From assembly GCF_001665235.1 (NCBI RefSeq), contig NZ_LZSC01000042.1, positions 1 to 42,015 on the forward strand: a DNA stretch of 42,015 bases, read 5' to 3'. Under the pieces are notes generated by a model, which saw nothing but the letters and a program-made list of their open reading frames with translations, was not told the DNA's origin and did no database searches. This document shows, one piece after another, positions 1 to 7,430 of this stretch. Position 1 is the first letter of the stretch, and each line of letters starts with the position of its first letter. Both the position numbers and the translations under genes were made by a program. The stretch is from Mycobacterium sp. 1100029.7. GTDB taxonomy: Bacteria > Actinomycetota > Actinomycetes > Mycobacteriales > Mycobacteriaceae.

Positions 1-1
1 T

Positions 2-71
2 GCACAACGCTGGCGACGCCGGGCCGATCATCCTCTCAACGATCCGTTCACCACCAAGGCGCGCCGCGCCG
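2..71. repeat. Left arm of a 70-bp imperfect inverted repeat
   Basis: Bases 2-71 match the reverse complement of 289-358 with only three differences that I can see. The arms are separated by 217 bp that contain the convergent ends of two genes. The arm begins at the window edge and may extend further left. Read in frame 2 it encodes the same module as the minus-strand gene at 221-487 (AQRWRRRA, then HPLNDPFTTKA), but the plus-strand frame that reaches a Pro/Thr tail and a stop is frame 3. Confidence 0.85.
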
Positions 72-227
72 CCGCCGCCGACCACCACCGAGGCGCCGGT
101 GACCACGACCACTCAGGCACCCACCACGACCAACCCGCCGCCCACCACGACGGTCGCGCCGACCCCCACCTACACGCCGCCGGTGCCGACCGAGCGGGAG
201 CGACGCTGGCCGTGGCGGCGCTACTGA
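3..227 (+). CDS. C-terminal part of a Pro/Thr-rich protein, 5' end outside window
   Basis: An open frame enters from the left edge and stops at TGA 225-227. Its last 50 residues are rich in Pro and Thr (runs such as PPPPTTTEAPVTTTT) and end in the basic, aromatic string RERRWPWRRY. This resembles the extracellular tails of the three genes on the opposite strand, so I infer a surface or membrane-anchored protein. The first 20 or so codons lie inside the inverted repeat and read a different frame from the homologous module at 289-358, so either the gene end was rebuilt by a duplication or the true frame changes in the GCC run near 67-80. It overlaps the convergent gene at 221-487 by 7 bp. Function is unknown. 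In mycobacteria the dynamin-like iniA/iniC genes lie near lpqJ, but nothing here shows that this is one of them. Confidence 0.45.
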   Translation, partial: HNAGDAGPIILSTIRSPPRRAAPPPPTTTEAPVTTTTQAPTTTNPPPTTTVAPTPTYTPPVPTERERRWPWRRY

Positions 228-487
228 GGCCCGATGTCGTAGCCGTGCGCGGCGAAGTCGGCGACCATCGCCTCGGCGCTGCGGACCGCGGCGCGGCACG
301 CCTTGGTGGTGAACGGATCGTTGAGCGGATGCTCGGCCCGGCGTCGCCAGCGTTGTGCCGCAGCGAATGCCGCCCGCGGCCCCTCGCGCGGGTCGGGATT
401 CTCGGGGTCCAGGCCCAGCCTGCTGGCCGGCCGAGTGCCCGACCCGCCGATGATGCGGCGCAGTGAGGCGATCTCTTCTTCGTTCAA
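221..487 (-). CDS. Small ORF, probable frameshifted C-terminal domain of the upstream Hsp70-like gene
   Basis: This 88-residue frame starts at a TTG with no convincing ribosome-binding site and ends in HGYDIGPQ. It is helical and Arg/Ala-rich. The same frame stays open upstream with no ATG, GTG or TTG and reads plausible protein back into the Hsp70-like gene (DPLLADTHAFEELRLLSQL across about 506-562), whereas the Hsp70 frame there ends in an implausible tail (YWPTPMPSRNFGC). One added base in the C-run near 567-575 would join both into a protein of about 609 residues. I therefore think this is the true C-terminus of the gene at 514-2049, separated by a frameshift or by a sequencing error. A separate small protein cannot be excluded. 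No function is known to me. Confidence 0.5.
   Translation of the reverse strand: MNEEEIASLRRIIGGSGTRPASRLGLDPENPDPREGPRAAFAAAQRWRRRAEHPLNDPFTTKACRAAVRSAEAMVADFAAHGYDIGPQ
289..358. repeat. Right arm of the 70-bp inverted repeat
   Basis: This is the reverse-complement partner of 2-71 and lies inside the coding frame of the minus-strand ORF at 221-487, where it encodes AQRWRRRAEHPLNDPFTTKA and a few more residues. Because it is in frame here and apparently out of frame at 2-71, this copy looks like the source of the duplication. Confidence 0.85.
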
Positions 488-513
488 AGTTGTTGATCGA
501 GAAGATAATTGGC

Positions 514-2049
514 TCAGCAGCCGAAGTTCCTCGAAGGCATGGGTGTCGGCCAGTAGCGGATCGATGTCGGCGGGGGTGGCGGTGGCGGCGCCGGAGCCGA
601 CGTCGGCTCGGTCGAGCCGGTGCTCGGCGGCTCGGTGACGGTCACGGTTTCGGGCGGTGGCGTCGGTTGGGTCGGTGGGGTCTGGGTGGGCCCGTTGTCG
701 TCGCGGCCCAGCGTGAGCGCCAGCACGGCGGCCACCAGGACGGCGGCGCCCGCACCGGCCAGACTCAGGACCAGCGCGGTGCGCTTGTACCAGGGCAGTT
801 GCGCGGCGTCGGCAGCATAGGGATCGTCGTAATCCATTGCGTCCCGGACGTATTGGCCGCTGTGCTCGGGGCCGGTGTAGGGGACGGGCTCCTCTTCGTC
901 TTCATCCTCGGACCAGGCCAGCGGGCCTTCTTCGTCGATGCGGGCACCCGGCATGATTTGCGTCATGTCCGCTGGGGCGGCGCTGGCCAGTTGCGTCGGG
1001 TTCTCGACGGCGGCCGCCGCGGCCGCGCTCGGCGCGGGTTGTTGCCGGCCGAAAGTGGCCGCGCCGATCGCGGCGCTCATGGCGGGTCGGGCCGCAGTAT
1101 GGACCGGCGCGTCCAGACGCTCGCGAAGACGACTGCTTAGCAGCGGGATCGCCGCACCACCGCCGACCACCGCCACCGCGGCCAGGTTATGAATGTCATT
1201 GCGCTGCAACAATTCTCGCACCTCAGCGAGGAATTCATCCAGCGGCCGTGACAGTAGTTTGTCGAACTCGTTGCGGGACAGTTGAACTTCCTCGCCGGTC
1301 ACCCCGGACAGTGTGACCACGGCCGTCGTCGAGAGGTCTTCCTTCGCGCGCCGGCACTGCTCGAGCAGCCGCGCCAACGACCCCATCCGCGTCGTGCTGG
1401 CCACCCCGCCGCTGGTGTCGCCGGGAATGCCGTCGCGCAGATGATCGAGGATCAGCTGGTCGATGGAGTCTCCGGAGAAATCGCGGAATCGCTGCGATGA
1501 TCCGAGCTGCCGGAAATCCGAGCCGGCATCGCTGAGTGTGACGGTGGTGCCGCTGGCGCCGAAGTCGCACAGCGCGACGATGCCGCTGGTCGGGAAGTCG
1601 GGCTCGGCGCGCAGGGCCGTGAGCGAAGCGGTGGCATCGGAGATCAGCGTCGGCAGCACACCGTCAGGCGCCAATCCGGGCTGGGCGAAGAACTCCTCGC
1701 GCAGTGCCGCGGACTGTTCCGGTGACCAATATGCGGGTACCGCGATGGTGACCGGCGCGCCGTAGTCGACGGCGCGGGCCATCGCCTCGAGCGCCTCGAC
1801 CGTTAGCGCATCACCCAGGTACTTGGTGCCGTCCGCAGCCACCAGCGGAGTTCGGTCGCCCACGCGCTCGACGAAGCCCCGCATCACCAGGCCCGCCTCG
1901 GCCGGGTCGGGGTTCTCCTCCGGCAGGCCGACTTCGGAAGGCCGCTGATCGAACAGCGTCAACACCGATCTGCGGATCACCGGCTCGCGATCCGGGCGGG
2001 CCGCGACAAGGTTTGCCACCCCGATCGACAAACCGAGCGACTCGCTCAT
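514..2049 (-). CDS. Hsp70-like actin-fold ATPase with a transmembrane anchor and Pro/Thr tail
   Basis: The protein has 511 residues. Residues 1 to about 340 are an Hsp70-type nucleotide-binding fold: a degenerate first phosphate loop (GLSIGVANLVA, without the usual TTN), a second phosphate motif (CDFGASGTTVTL), GDSIDQLI, and an adenosine-binding motif (VAVVGGGAAIPLL). There is no substrate-binding domain. An acidic linker leads to one membrane helix at about 425-447, followed by a Pro/Thr-rich tail. The predicted topology is a cytosolic ATPase and an extracytoplasmic tail. The ending looks frameshifted (see 221-487). It heads, or is co-directional with, a minus-strand group including two single-pass Pro/Thr proteins and LpqJ. 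From family knowledge, such Hsp70-like proteins occur near mycobacterial ini/lpqJ loci. The role is unknown; I infer envelope stress or envelope protein handling. Confidence 0.8.
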   Translation of the reverse strand: MSESLGLSIGVANLVAARPDREPVIRRSVLTLFDQRPSEVGLPEENPDPAEAGLVMRGFVERVGDRTPLVAADGTKYLGDALTVEALEAMARAVDYGAPVTIAVPAYWSPEQSAALREEFFAQPGLAPDGVLPTLISDATASLTALRAEPDFPTSGIVALCDFGASGTTVTLSDAGSDFRQLGSSQRFRDFSGDSIDQLILDHLRDGIPGDTSGGVASTTRMGSLARLLEQCRRAKEDLSTTAVVTLSGVTGEEVQLSRNEFDKLLSRPLDEFLAEVRELLQRNDIHNLAAVAVVGGGAAIPLLSSRLRERLDAPVHTAARPAMSAAIGAATFGRQQPAPSAAAAAAVENPTQLASAAPADMTQIMPGARIDEEGPLAWSEDEDEEEPVPYTGPEHSGQYVRDAMDYDDPYAADAAQLPWYKRTALVLSLAGAGAAVLVAAVLALTLGRDDNGPTQTPPTQPTPPPETVTVTEPPSTGSTEPTSAPAPPPPPPPTSIRYWPTPMPSRNFGC

Positions 2050-2117
2050 TTCGCCTACCCCTGTGTTGTGTCCTAGTTATGCCTCTGGGTTCCCGCGAGT
2101 CTAGGTGGACACCCGTT

Positions 2118-2630
2118 TCACAGCCCGGGCGGCAACGTGATTTCGGTGGGTAGCCCGGGTATCGCGGGCAGCGTGATCACCGACGGCAATTGCGGCAACG
2201 GATACGCCTCACTCGACCGCGTGGTCGGTGTGGTCGCCGTGGTCGGCGTGGTCGTGGGGGCCGACGACGTCAGCGTGTCCGCGGTGGGTGCATCCGGTGT
2301 GGTCGTCGGCTCGCTCGATTGCGGCGCGGTAGGAGCCACCGTCGCGGCGCTCGACGGCCGGGTGCTCATCGCGGTGGTGGGTGCGGGCGGCGTCCTGGTT
2401 ACCGGTTCCTGCGGCGGGGCACCGTGAGCAAGCTGGAGAATGCCCCACACGATCAGGGCGATCAGCACCCCGATCAGCAAGCCCCAGCCGATCAGCGCAA
2501 CGGGTTTGCGCCAACCGGGAATCGGATCGTCGGGGTCTGGTCCGGCGCCGCCGTGGCCGTCGTCGCCGTAATGGATGAAGACGGTCGGGTCGTCGTCGAC
2601 GAAATTGTCTGCCGGCGCGTGCCTTGCCAT
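2118..2630 (-). CDS. Single-pass membrane protein with Pro/Thr-rich extracytoplasmic tail
   Basis: I chose the ATG at 2630 (MARHAPADNF), giving 170 residues; a longer frame upstream adds 15 unconvincing residues. The N-terminal 43 residues are acidic and probably cytosolic. One membrane helix spans about 44-67, and the remainder is a low-complexity Pro/Thr/Ser tail ending in LPTEITLPPGL. The helix (ALIVWGILQL) closely resembles that of the next gene (ALIVYGIIEL), so the two are paralogues. It lies 68 bp upstream of the Hsp70-like gene and is probably co-transcribed with it. I do not recognise a named family. A surface-exposed or wall-spanning, possibly O-mannosylated tail is a reasonable inference from the Pro/Thr content. 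Confidence 0.75.
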   Translation of the reverse strand: MARHAPADNFVDDDPTVFIHYGDDGHGGAGPDPDDPIPGWRKPVALIGWGLLIGVLIALIVWGILQLAHGAPPQEPVTRTPPAPTTAMSTRPSSAATVAPTAPQSSEPTTTPDAPTADTLTSSAPTTTPTTATTPTTRSSEAYPLPQLPSVITLPAIPGLPTEITLPPGL

Positions 2631-2727
2631 GGTCGGTGACATTAGCGGCGCGGTATCCGCCGACGAGGGTCCCACGCGGGCTGTTTTCGATCGGCGGTCA
2701 AACGTTGACTTAATTGCAATCAGCTCG

Positions 2728-3222
2728 TTAGGGCAGGGCAGGGACGGTCGTGGGCAACCACGACGGCCAGTGATGCCGGTGGGTGGGTTGGGGCTGGGGA
2801 GCGGTCTGACGGGTGGGCTGCGGTTCGGGCGCCTCGGTGCTGGTGCCCGGCTCGGTGCTCGTCGTGGTCGCGCTGCTCGACGGCGGTGTCGTCGCAGTGG
2901 TCGTGGTCGTGGTCGTCGTCGGGGGGGTTTGCGACGTCGTCGTGGTCGTCTTCGGGTTGCTCGTAGTGCCCTGGTCGCCGACGAGCTCGATGATGCCGTA
3001 GACGATCAGAGCGATCAAAATCAGAACGGACAGGGCCCAGAGGATCAGCCCCGCAGGCCTGCGGTACCAGGCGGTGGGCTCGTTCTCGTTCTCCACGGGG
3101 TCCAGCGGCGGCTGCTGGCCCTCGTCGCGGACCGGCGGCGGCTCATCGGCCGGTGGACGATCGCCCATAGCGTCTCGGTGTCTGGTCGGCTGATTGTTGA
3201 AGTCGTCCGGCGGGCCTGCCAC
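2728..3222 (-). CDS. Single-pass membrane protein with Thr-rich tail, paralogue of its neighbour
   Basis: The protein has 164 residues from a GTG; an internal ATG at residue 19 is an alternative start. A Pro/Asp-rich cytosolic segment of about 57 residues precedes a membrane helix at about 58-80. A Thr-rich linker with a run of eight Thr follows, then a Pro/Gln/His tail ending in LPTTVPALP. The organisation matches the gene at 2118-2630, which points to a local duplication. It is 24 bp downstream of lpqJ on the same strand, consistent with one transcript from lpqJ through the Hsp70-like gene. The homopolymeric Thr/Pro codon runs are prone to slippage, so length may vary between strains. Function is unknown. 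Confidence 0.75.
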   Translation of the reverse strand: MAGPPDDFNNQPTRHRDAMGDRPPADEPPPVRDEGQQPPLDPVENENEPTAWYRRPAGLILWALSVLILIALIVYGIIELVGDQGTTSNPKTTTTTSQTPPTTTTTTTTATTPPSSSATTTSTEPGTSTEAPEPQPTRQTAPQPQPTHRHHWPSWLPTTVPALP

Positions 3223-3246
3223 GGCACCGATCGTACTGTTCGGTGC

Positions 3247-3834
3247 TTAGAAGGTGCTGACCTTCTCGACGCTGACGAACATGCCGTGTCCGGTGTGGCC
3301 GTTAGTGAACCGGGTGCCCGCTTCGGAAGCGTCGATCGTCCAGCCCTGCGCGTCGTAGGTCTTGTAGTCGATCGTGACGGTCGGGATCGCCCCCAGGTTG
3401 CCCAAGATCCACTGCACCGAGCCGGTGGAGGTGATGTGCACGCCGTTGGCGTGTTCACCGTCCTGCAGCGGCGAGTTGGTGAACGCCGCCTCGCATCCGA
3501 CGCTGTCCTTGTTGATCTGGCAGCGCGTCACGCCGGACTTGGTCTCGATGAAGACGTAACCGTTCTGATCGGGCGGCAGCGGAATGGCGCCGGCCGGCGC
3601 GGTCGGGTTGGCGGGCGTGGTCGGCGGCGCCAGGGTGGGGCTGGGCGGCGCCGCCGTGGCACTGGACCGCGGTGTCGGGAACGAAGGTTCGGTAGGCCCG
3701 GTACCCGGCGCCGCGACCGGCCTGCCCTCGATGACGGAGCTGCAGCCGGAAGTCAGCAGGGGACTGGCCAGCAAGGCCGCGAGCACCAGCGAACCACCCG
3801 CCAGGCCCCGCCGTGCATTATCGGAAAACCGCAC
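3247..3834 (-). CDS. lpqJ: Lipoprotein LpqJ-like
   Basis: The protein has 195 residues from a GTG. A lipoprotein signal is clear: a basic start (MRFSDNARRG), a hydrophobic stretch and a lipobox LTSGC around residues 27-31, so the mature protein is lipid-anchored outside the membrane. A Pro/Ser/Thr linker of about 50 residues leads to a folded C-terminal domain with two cysteines (TRCQI and GCEAAF) that could form a disulfide. Sequence and position match what I recall of M. tuberculosis LpqJ (Rv0344c), which lies beside iniBAC. Its biochemical role is not established. It is the first gene of the minus-strand envelope group. Confidence 0.8.
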   Translation of the reverse strand: MRFSDNARRGLAGGSLVLAALLASPLLTSGCSSVIEGRPVAAPGTGPTEPSFPTPRSSATAAPPSPTLAPPTTPANPTAPAGAIPLPPDQNGYVFIETKSGVTRCQINKDSVGCEAAFTNSPLQDGEHANGVHITSTGSVQWILGNLGAIPTVTIDYKTYDAQGWTIDASEAGTRFTNGHTGHGMFVSVEKVSTF

Positions 3835-3898
3835 GCGTCGCTCCCGAAGATCTGAGATGTCAGTCGTAGATTACGCACGAGGTGGCGAAAGCTGACCT

Positions 3899-3923
3899 GG
3901 CGACGCGCATTTGAAATGTCGCC
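3899..3923. terminator. Hairpin between the amidohydrolase operon and lpqJ
   Basis: The arms GGCGAC and GTCGCC enclose a second perfect dyad, CATTT-g-AAATG. The hairpin starts 17 bp past the amidohydrolase stop in its direction of transcription, so it could end that transcript. There is no T-run. It could instead be an operator for lpqJ. Confidence 0.4.
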
Positions 3924-3940
3924 GATAGCAAAGTGTTACG

Positions 3941-4891
3941 TCACAGACCTAGCAGCTTCTCGGCGTTGCGGTGGCTGATGCGCGCGCGTTCGTCGTCGGT
4001 CAGCGGGAGCTTGTCCAGAAACGCACGGGCCGTCGTCATCGAGCCGAAGGGGTAGTCGGCGGAAAACGCCACGCGGTCGATGCCCACGTTCGCAACCAGA
4101 TTGGCGTACGTGGCTTCGTCGTTGAAGTTGGCGAAGGTGTAGTGCAGGTTCCGCCGCAGGTAAGTGCTGACGGGATGCTTGAGCCCGGTCAACTCCGGCT
4201 TCAGCGTGGCGTCGAAGCGCGGCAGCATGAACGACGTCGCCTCACCCATGTGGCCGATGATGACCTGCAAGTCCGGGTAGGTGTCGAACACACCGCCGAG
4301 AATCAGCCGCAGCACGTGCGTGGCGGTGTTGATGTGCCAGCCCCACCCCACGGTCGCGAACGCGAACGTGACTTCAGGGGCGAATCCCGCGTAACTGGAC
4401 TCGATGACGCCCGCCGGCGGGACCGTCGGGTGCAGGTAGATGGGGGCGCCCAGCGAAGCCGCGCGATCGAGAACCGGCTCGAAGAAGGGGTCGTCAAGGT
4501 AGCGGCCCTGGCTGTGACCGTTGATCACGGCGCCCAGGAAGCCGAGTTCCTTCATCGCTCGCTCGAGTTCGTCGGCGGCCGCGTCGGGCGCGCTGACCGG
4601 CACGCTCGCAAAGCCGGCCAGCCGCCCGGGATAGCGCTCGACGGCCGCGGCGAGTTCGTCGTTGCATTCTCGGGCCAGCTCAACGGCTTTCGGGCCGTCC
4701 AGCTGCTCGACCCCGGGCGCTGCCAACGACAGCACCGCCAGGTCAACCCCGGCTTCGTCCATCGCCGCGATGCGCCCGTCACCGAGATCGGCGATCGGCT
4801 CGATCACGCCCGCGCGTGACGCGAGCCAGCTGCCCGGACCGCGCAGGAAACTTGCGGTGGCGTAATGCTCTTCGAGTGCGATGGTCCGCAC
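3941..4891 (-). CDS. Amidohydrolase-2 family metal-dependent hydrolase or decarboxylase
   Basis: I chose the GTG at 4891 (VRTIALEEH) because it is preceded by an AGGGGA ribosome-binding site 7 bp upstream and begins with the usual family motif; this gives 316 residues. Family landmarks are EEH at the N-terminus (in place of HxH), IYLHPTVPP in the middle, IIGHMGE, and a late Asp in FSADYPFGSM. These fit the group containing gamma-resorcylate decarboxylase and aminocarboxymuconate-semialdehyde decarboxylase, TIM-barrel enzymes acting on small aromatic acids. It lies 11 bp downstream of an aldehyde dehydrogenase, so the two form an operon, divergent from a LysR regulator. I infer degradation of an aromatic or semialdehyde substrate; the actual substrate is not readable. 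Confidence 0.8.
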   Translation of the reverse strand: MRTIALEEHYATASFLRGPGSWLASRAGVIEPIADLGDGRIAAMDEAGVDLAVLSLAAPGVEQLDGPKAVELARECNDELAAAVERYPGRLAGFASVPVSAPDAAADELERAMKELGFLGAVINGHSQGRYLDDPFFEPVLDRAASLGAPIYLHPTVPPAGVIESSYAGFAPEVTFAFATVGWGWHINTATHVLRLILGGVFDTYPDLQVIIGHMGEATSFMLPRFDATLKPELTGLKHPVSTYLRRNLHYTFANFNDEATYANLVANVGIDRVAFSADYPFGSMTTARAFLDKLPLTDDERARISHRNAEKLLGL

Positions 4892-4902
4892 GTGAGTGTC
4901 CC

Positions 4903-6393
4903 CTAGGTCTCCAGTACTCGGCTGGCTGCAGTCCAGTAGGGCAGCTCTTCGCGCTTGGCGGCCCACCGGATCGTCTTGGTGTATCCATATTCGGCCAGCG
5001 TCTCCTCGGCGTGCTCACGCCCGAATCCGCTGTGACCGACTCCGCCGAACCCGGTGCCGATGGCGATCCGGACGTAGTTGTTGACGAAGACGGCGCCGGC
5101 CCGGATCTGTCGGCTCACCCGCAGGGCGCGGTCGCTGTCCTGGGTGAACACCGCCGCGACGAGGCCGAACGGGGTGCTGTTGGCGATCCGCACCGCCTCA
5201 CCTTCTTCGGAGAACGGGATCAGCGTGACCACCGGGCCGAAGATCTCTTCCCGGGCGATCCGCATCCGCGGCGTCACGTCGGTCATCACGGTCGGTGCTA
5301 CGTAGAAGCCGTCGGCCAGCCGGGGATCCTCGGGCAGCGGCGCCTGGGCGGCGATGCGCGCACCTTCGGCCACGCCGAGCTTGAGGTAGTCCAGGACCTG
5401 TTTCTGCTGGGCGCGGGTGACCAGCGGTCCCACGTCGGTCGCGGGGTCGGCGCCGTCGCCCACGCGCAGTCGGGTCACCGCCTTGCACAGCTTCGCGGCG
5501 AACTGGTCATACACCTTGTCCTGCACCAGGATTCGTGACGACGCGGTACACGCCTCACCCTGGTTGAAGAAACCGCCGTCGATGGCGGCCAGCAGCGCCT
5601 CCTGCATGTTGGCGTCTTCGAAGACGATCAACGGATTCTTGCCGCCCAGCTCCATCAGGGTGGGGGTGAGATTGCATGCGGCGTTACGCATGACGGCCGC
5701 ACCCGTCCTGGGCGACCCGGTGAACGAGACCTTGCCCACCAGCCGGTGTCCGGCCAGCGCGGCGCCCACCTCACCCTTGCCCGGCACGGCGTGCACCACT
5801 CGGTCGGGAAGCACCGACTGGATCAGTTCGACCATGCGCAGCACCACCGAGGGCGTCTGCTCCGGCGGCTTGATCACCACGGCGTTGCCGACGGCCAGCG
5901 CGGGGGCGATCTTTCCCGCGGTGTGGATGGGCGGCCAGTTGAACGGCACGATCGCGGCGATCACGCCGTACGGTTCCAGCGTGGTCACGTCCAGAACGGT
6001 GCCGTGGTCGCGTGCCTGGTTCGGAAGCGCCTCGACGATGCTGCCGAAGAATTCGAAGATCGCGATGGCGGCTTCGAGGTCGAACTGGCGTGCCTGGGCG
6101 ATGGGCTTACCCATCTCCCGGGACTCGAGCATGGCGAGTTCGTCGGCGTGCGCCCGGATGACTTTGGCGACCTCACGCAGGTAGCCGCCGCGTTCCCGGG
6201 CCGGCCGCTGCTTCCAACGCAGGTGTGCGGCATGGGCTTTGCGCACCGCCTGGTCCACCTCGTTGGGCCCCGCGCCCTGGACCACGGTGATGGTCCGTCC
6301 GGTGGCGGGGTTCTCGACGACGAACTGGTCGTCGGTGGAGGGAGACGACCAGCGTGTCCTGGTCCTGGTCAGCGCGGGAGCTTGCAGAGTCAT
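4903..6393 (-). CDS. NAD(P)-dependent aldehyde dehydrogenase
   Basis: The protein has 496 residues from the ATG at 6393; a GTG two codons earlier is possible. It is a full-length ALDH-superfamily enzyme oxidising an aldehyde to the acid. Visible catalytic features are PFNWPP with the active-site Asn near 152, the cofactor Lys in VVIKPPE near 175, the Rossmann-type SFTGSPRTG, the general base Glu in MELGGKNP near 248, and the nucleophilic Cys in GEACTASS near 282. EEIFGPV lies in the C-terminal half. It is the first gene of an operon with the amidohydrolase and sits opposite a LysR gene. In semialdehyde pathways a decarboxylase and a dehydrogenase commonly act in sequence. The substrate is unknown. 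Confidence 0.9.
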   Translation of the reverse strand: MTLQAPALTRTRTRWSSPSTDDQFVVENPATGRTITVVQGAGPNEVDQAVRKAHAAHLRWKQRPARERGGYLREVAKVIRAHADELAMLESREMGKPIAQARQFDLEAAIAIFEFFGSIVEALPNQARDHGTVLDVTTLEPYGVIAAIVPFNWPPIHTAGKIAPALAVGNAVVIKPPEQTPSVVLRMVELIQSVLPDRVVHAVPGKGEVGAALAGHRLVGKVSFTGSPRTGAAVMRNAACNLTPTLMELGGKNPLIVFEDANMQEALLAAIDGGFFNQGEACTASSRILVQDKVYDQFAAKLCKAVTRLRVGDGADPATDVGPLVTRAQQKQVLDYLKLGVAEGARIAAQAPLPEDPRLADGFYVAPTVMTDVTPRMRIAREEIFGPVVTLIPFSEEGEAVRIANSTPFGLVAAVFTQDSDRALRVSRQIRAGAVFVNNYVRIAIGTGFGGVGHSGFGREHAEETLAEYGYTKTIRWAAKREELPYWTAASRVLET

Positions 6394-6447
6394 TGGCACG
6401 TCCAGCTGGGTCGGGGTTGGGGGATGGTCGACGGGCGGTTAGCTCGC

Positions 6448-6460
6448 TCGACCAGGTCGA
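6448..6460. promoter_or_regulatory. T-N11-A dyad, candidate LysR-regulator box
   Basis: A perfect 13-bp dyad, TCGACC-a-GGTCGA, lies in the 142-bp gap between the divergent aldehyde dehydrogenase and LysR genes. It fits the classic LysR-type box T-N11-A with an internal palindrome. A -10-like TACGAT for the regulator follows at 6464-6469. Confidence 0.55.
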
Positions 6461-6535
6461 CGCTACGATGACCTGCGGCATCTGGGCCAACGACATGTTT
6501 TGATGGCCGCCAGCACGGCCTGTGATAATGGCTGC

Positions 6536-7429
6536 GTGGAGCTGCGCCATCTTGAGTATTTCCTCGCGGTAGCGGACAACCGGAGCTTCACCGAGGCCGC
6601 GAAGAAACTGCACGTCGTTCAGTCCGGCGTCTCGGCGACGATCAAGGCGCTCGAGCGAGAACTCGGGGCCGAACTTTTCGTCCGGGGCTCGGCGGGCGTC
6701 GAGCTGACCGCGGCGGGCGAGGAGTTGCGACCACGTGCCCGCGAAACCCTGGACGCCGCCCGCGCGGCAAAAGATGCCGTGAACGCCACCCGCGGTTCCA
6801 TCCGAGGCACCGTCACCGTGGGGATTCTGACCTCGATCAGCGTGATCGACATGCCCGCGGTGCTGGCTGAACTGCACAGTCGGCACCCCGGGGTGACGGT
6901 ACACCTGCGCGCCGCCAGCGCGGGTTCGGCCGGACTGGCCCGCCAGTTGCGTGACGGCGATCTCGACGTCGCGTTTCTCGTCTTCACCGGGCCGCCACCG
7001 GCCGACCTGAACGCCCGCCTGGTGGCCGCCGTTCCGCTGCTCCTCGTGGTCCCGGCCGACCATCCGCTGGCCCAACGCGACTCCGTCCCGCTGGCCGAGC
7101 TGGCCGGGTTGTCGTTCGTCGACAGCCCACCGGGCTACGGCACCAGAACCGTCATCGACAACGCGTTCACCGCCGCCGGCGTCGAACGCACGGTTGCGGT
7201 GGAGGTCGCCGACCTGGGTACGGCCGCCACCTACATCCGCAACGGCCTCGGGATCGGCTTCCTGAGCTGGACCATCCTCGACGAGATCGACGACTTCGGC
7301 CTGGCGACGCTGCGGGTGAGCGACTACGACCTGGAATGGCGGTTATTCGTCACCACGTCCGCGGCCCGGTCCACCAGTGCGGCCACCCGCGTCGTGCTCG
7401 ACCTCATCGAAGAGATCGCAGCCCGCTGA
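6536..7429 (+). CDS. LysR-family transcriptional regulator
   Basis: I chose the GTG at 6536 (VELRHLEYFLAVAD), the standard start of this family, giving 297 residues; upstream codons add a poor 12-residue extension. Residues 1-60 form the winged helix-turn-helix (FTEAAKKLHVVQSGVSATIKALE, written here as its landmark FTEAAKKL to IKALE). Residues from about 90 form the two-lobed periplasmic-binding-like effector domain (TVTVGILTSI, DVAFLV, LLLVVPADHPL, GLGIGFL). It is divergent from the aldehyde dehydrogenase/amidohydrolase operon, with a T-N11-A dyad between them, so it probably activates that operon in response to a pathway compound and represses itself. Its stop is 1 bp from the convergent sulfotransferase stop. 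Confidence 0.9.
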   Translation: MELRHLEYFLAVADNRSFTEAAKKLHVVQSGVSATIKALERELGAELFVRGSAGVELTAAGEELRPRARETLDAARAAKDAVNATRGSIRGTVTVGILTSISVIDMPAVLAELHSRHPGVTVHLRAASAGSAGLARQLRDGDLDVAFLVFTGPPPADLNARLVAAVPLLLVVPADHPLAQRDSVPLAELAGLSFVDSPPGYGTRTVIDNAFTAAGVERTVAVEVADLGTAATYIRNGLGIGFLSWTILDEIDDFGLATLRVSDYDLEWRLFVTTSAARSTSAATRVVLDLIEEIAAR

Positions 7430-7430
7430 A

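Noticed and set aside
2..358. Insertion-sequence terminal repeats
   Set aside because: The 217 bp between the arms hold only gene ends and no transposase, and no target-site duplication is visible.
2575..3855. 426-residue plus-strand frame across the envelope module
   Set aside because: Arg/Gly-rich shadow of three supported minus-strand genes, including a clear lipoprotein.
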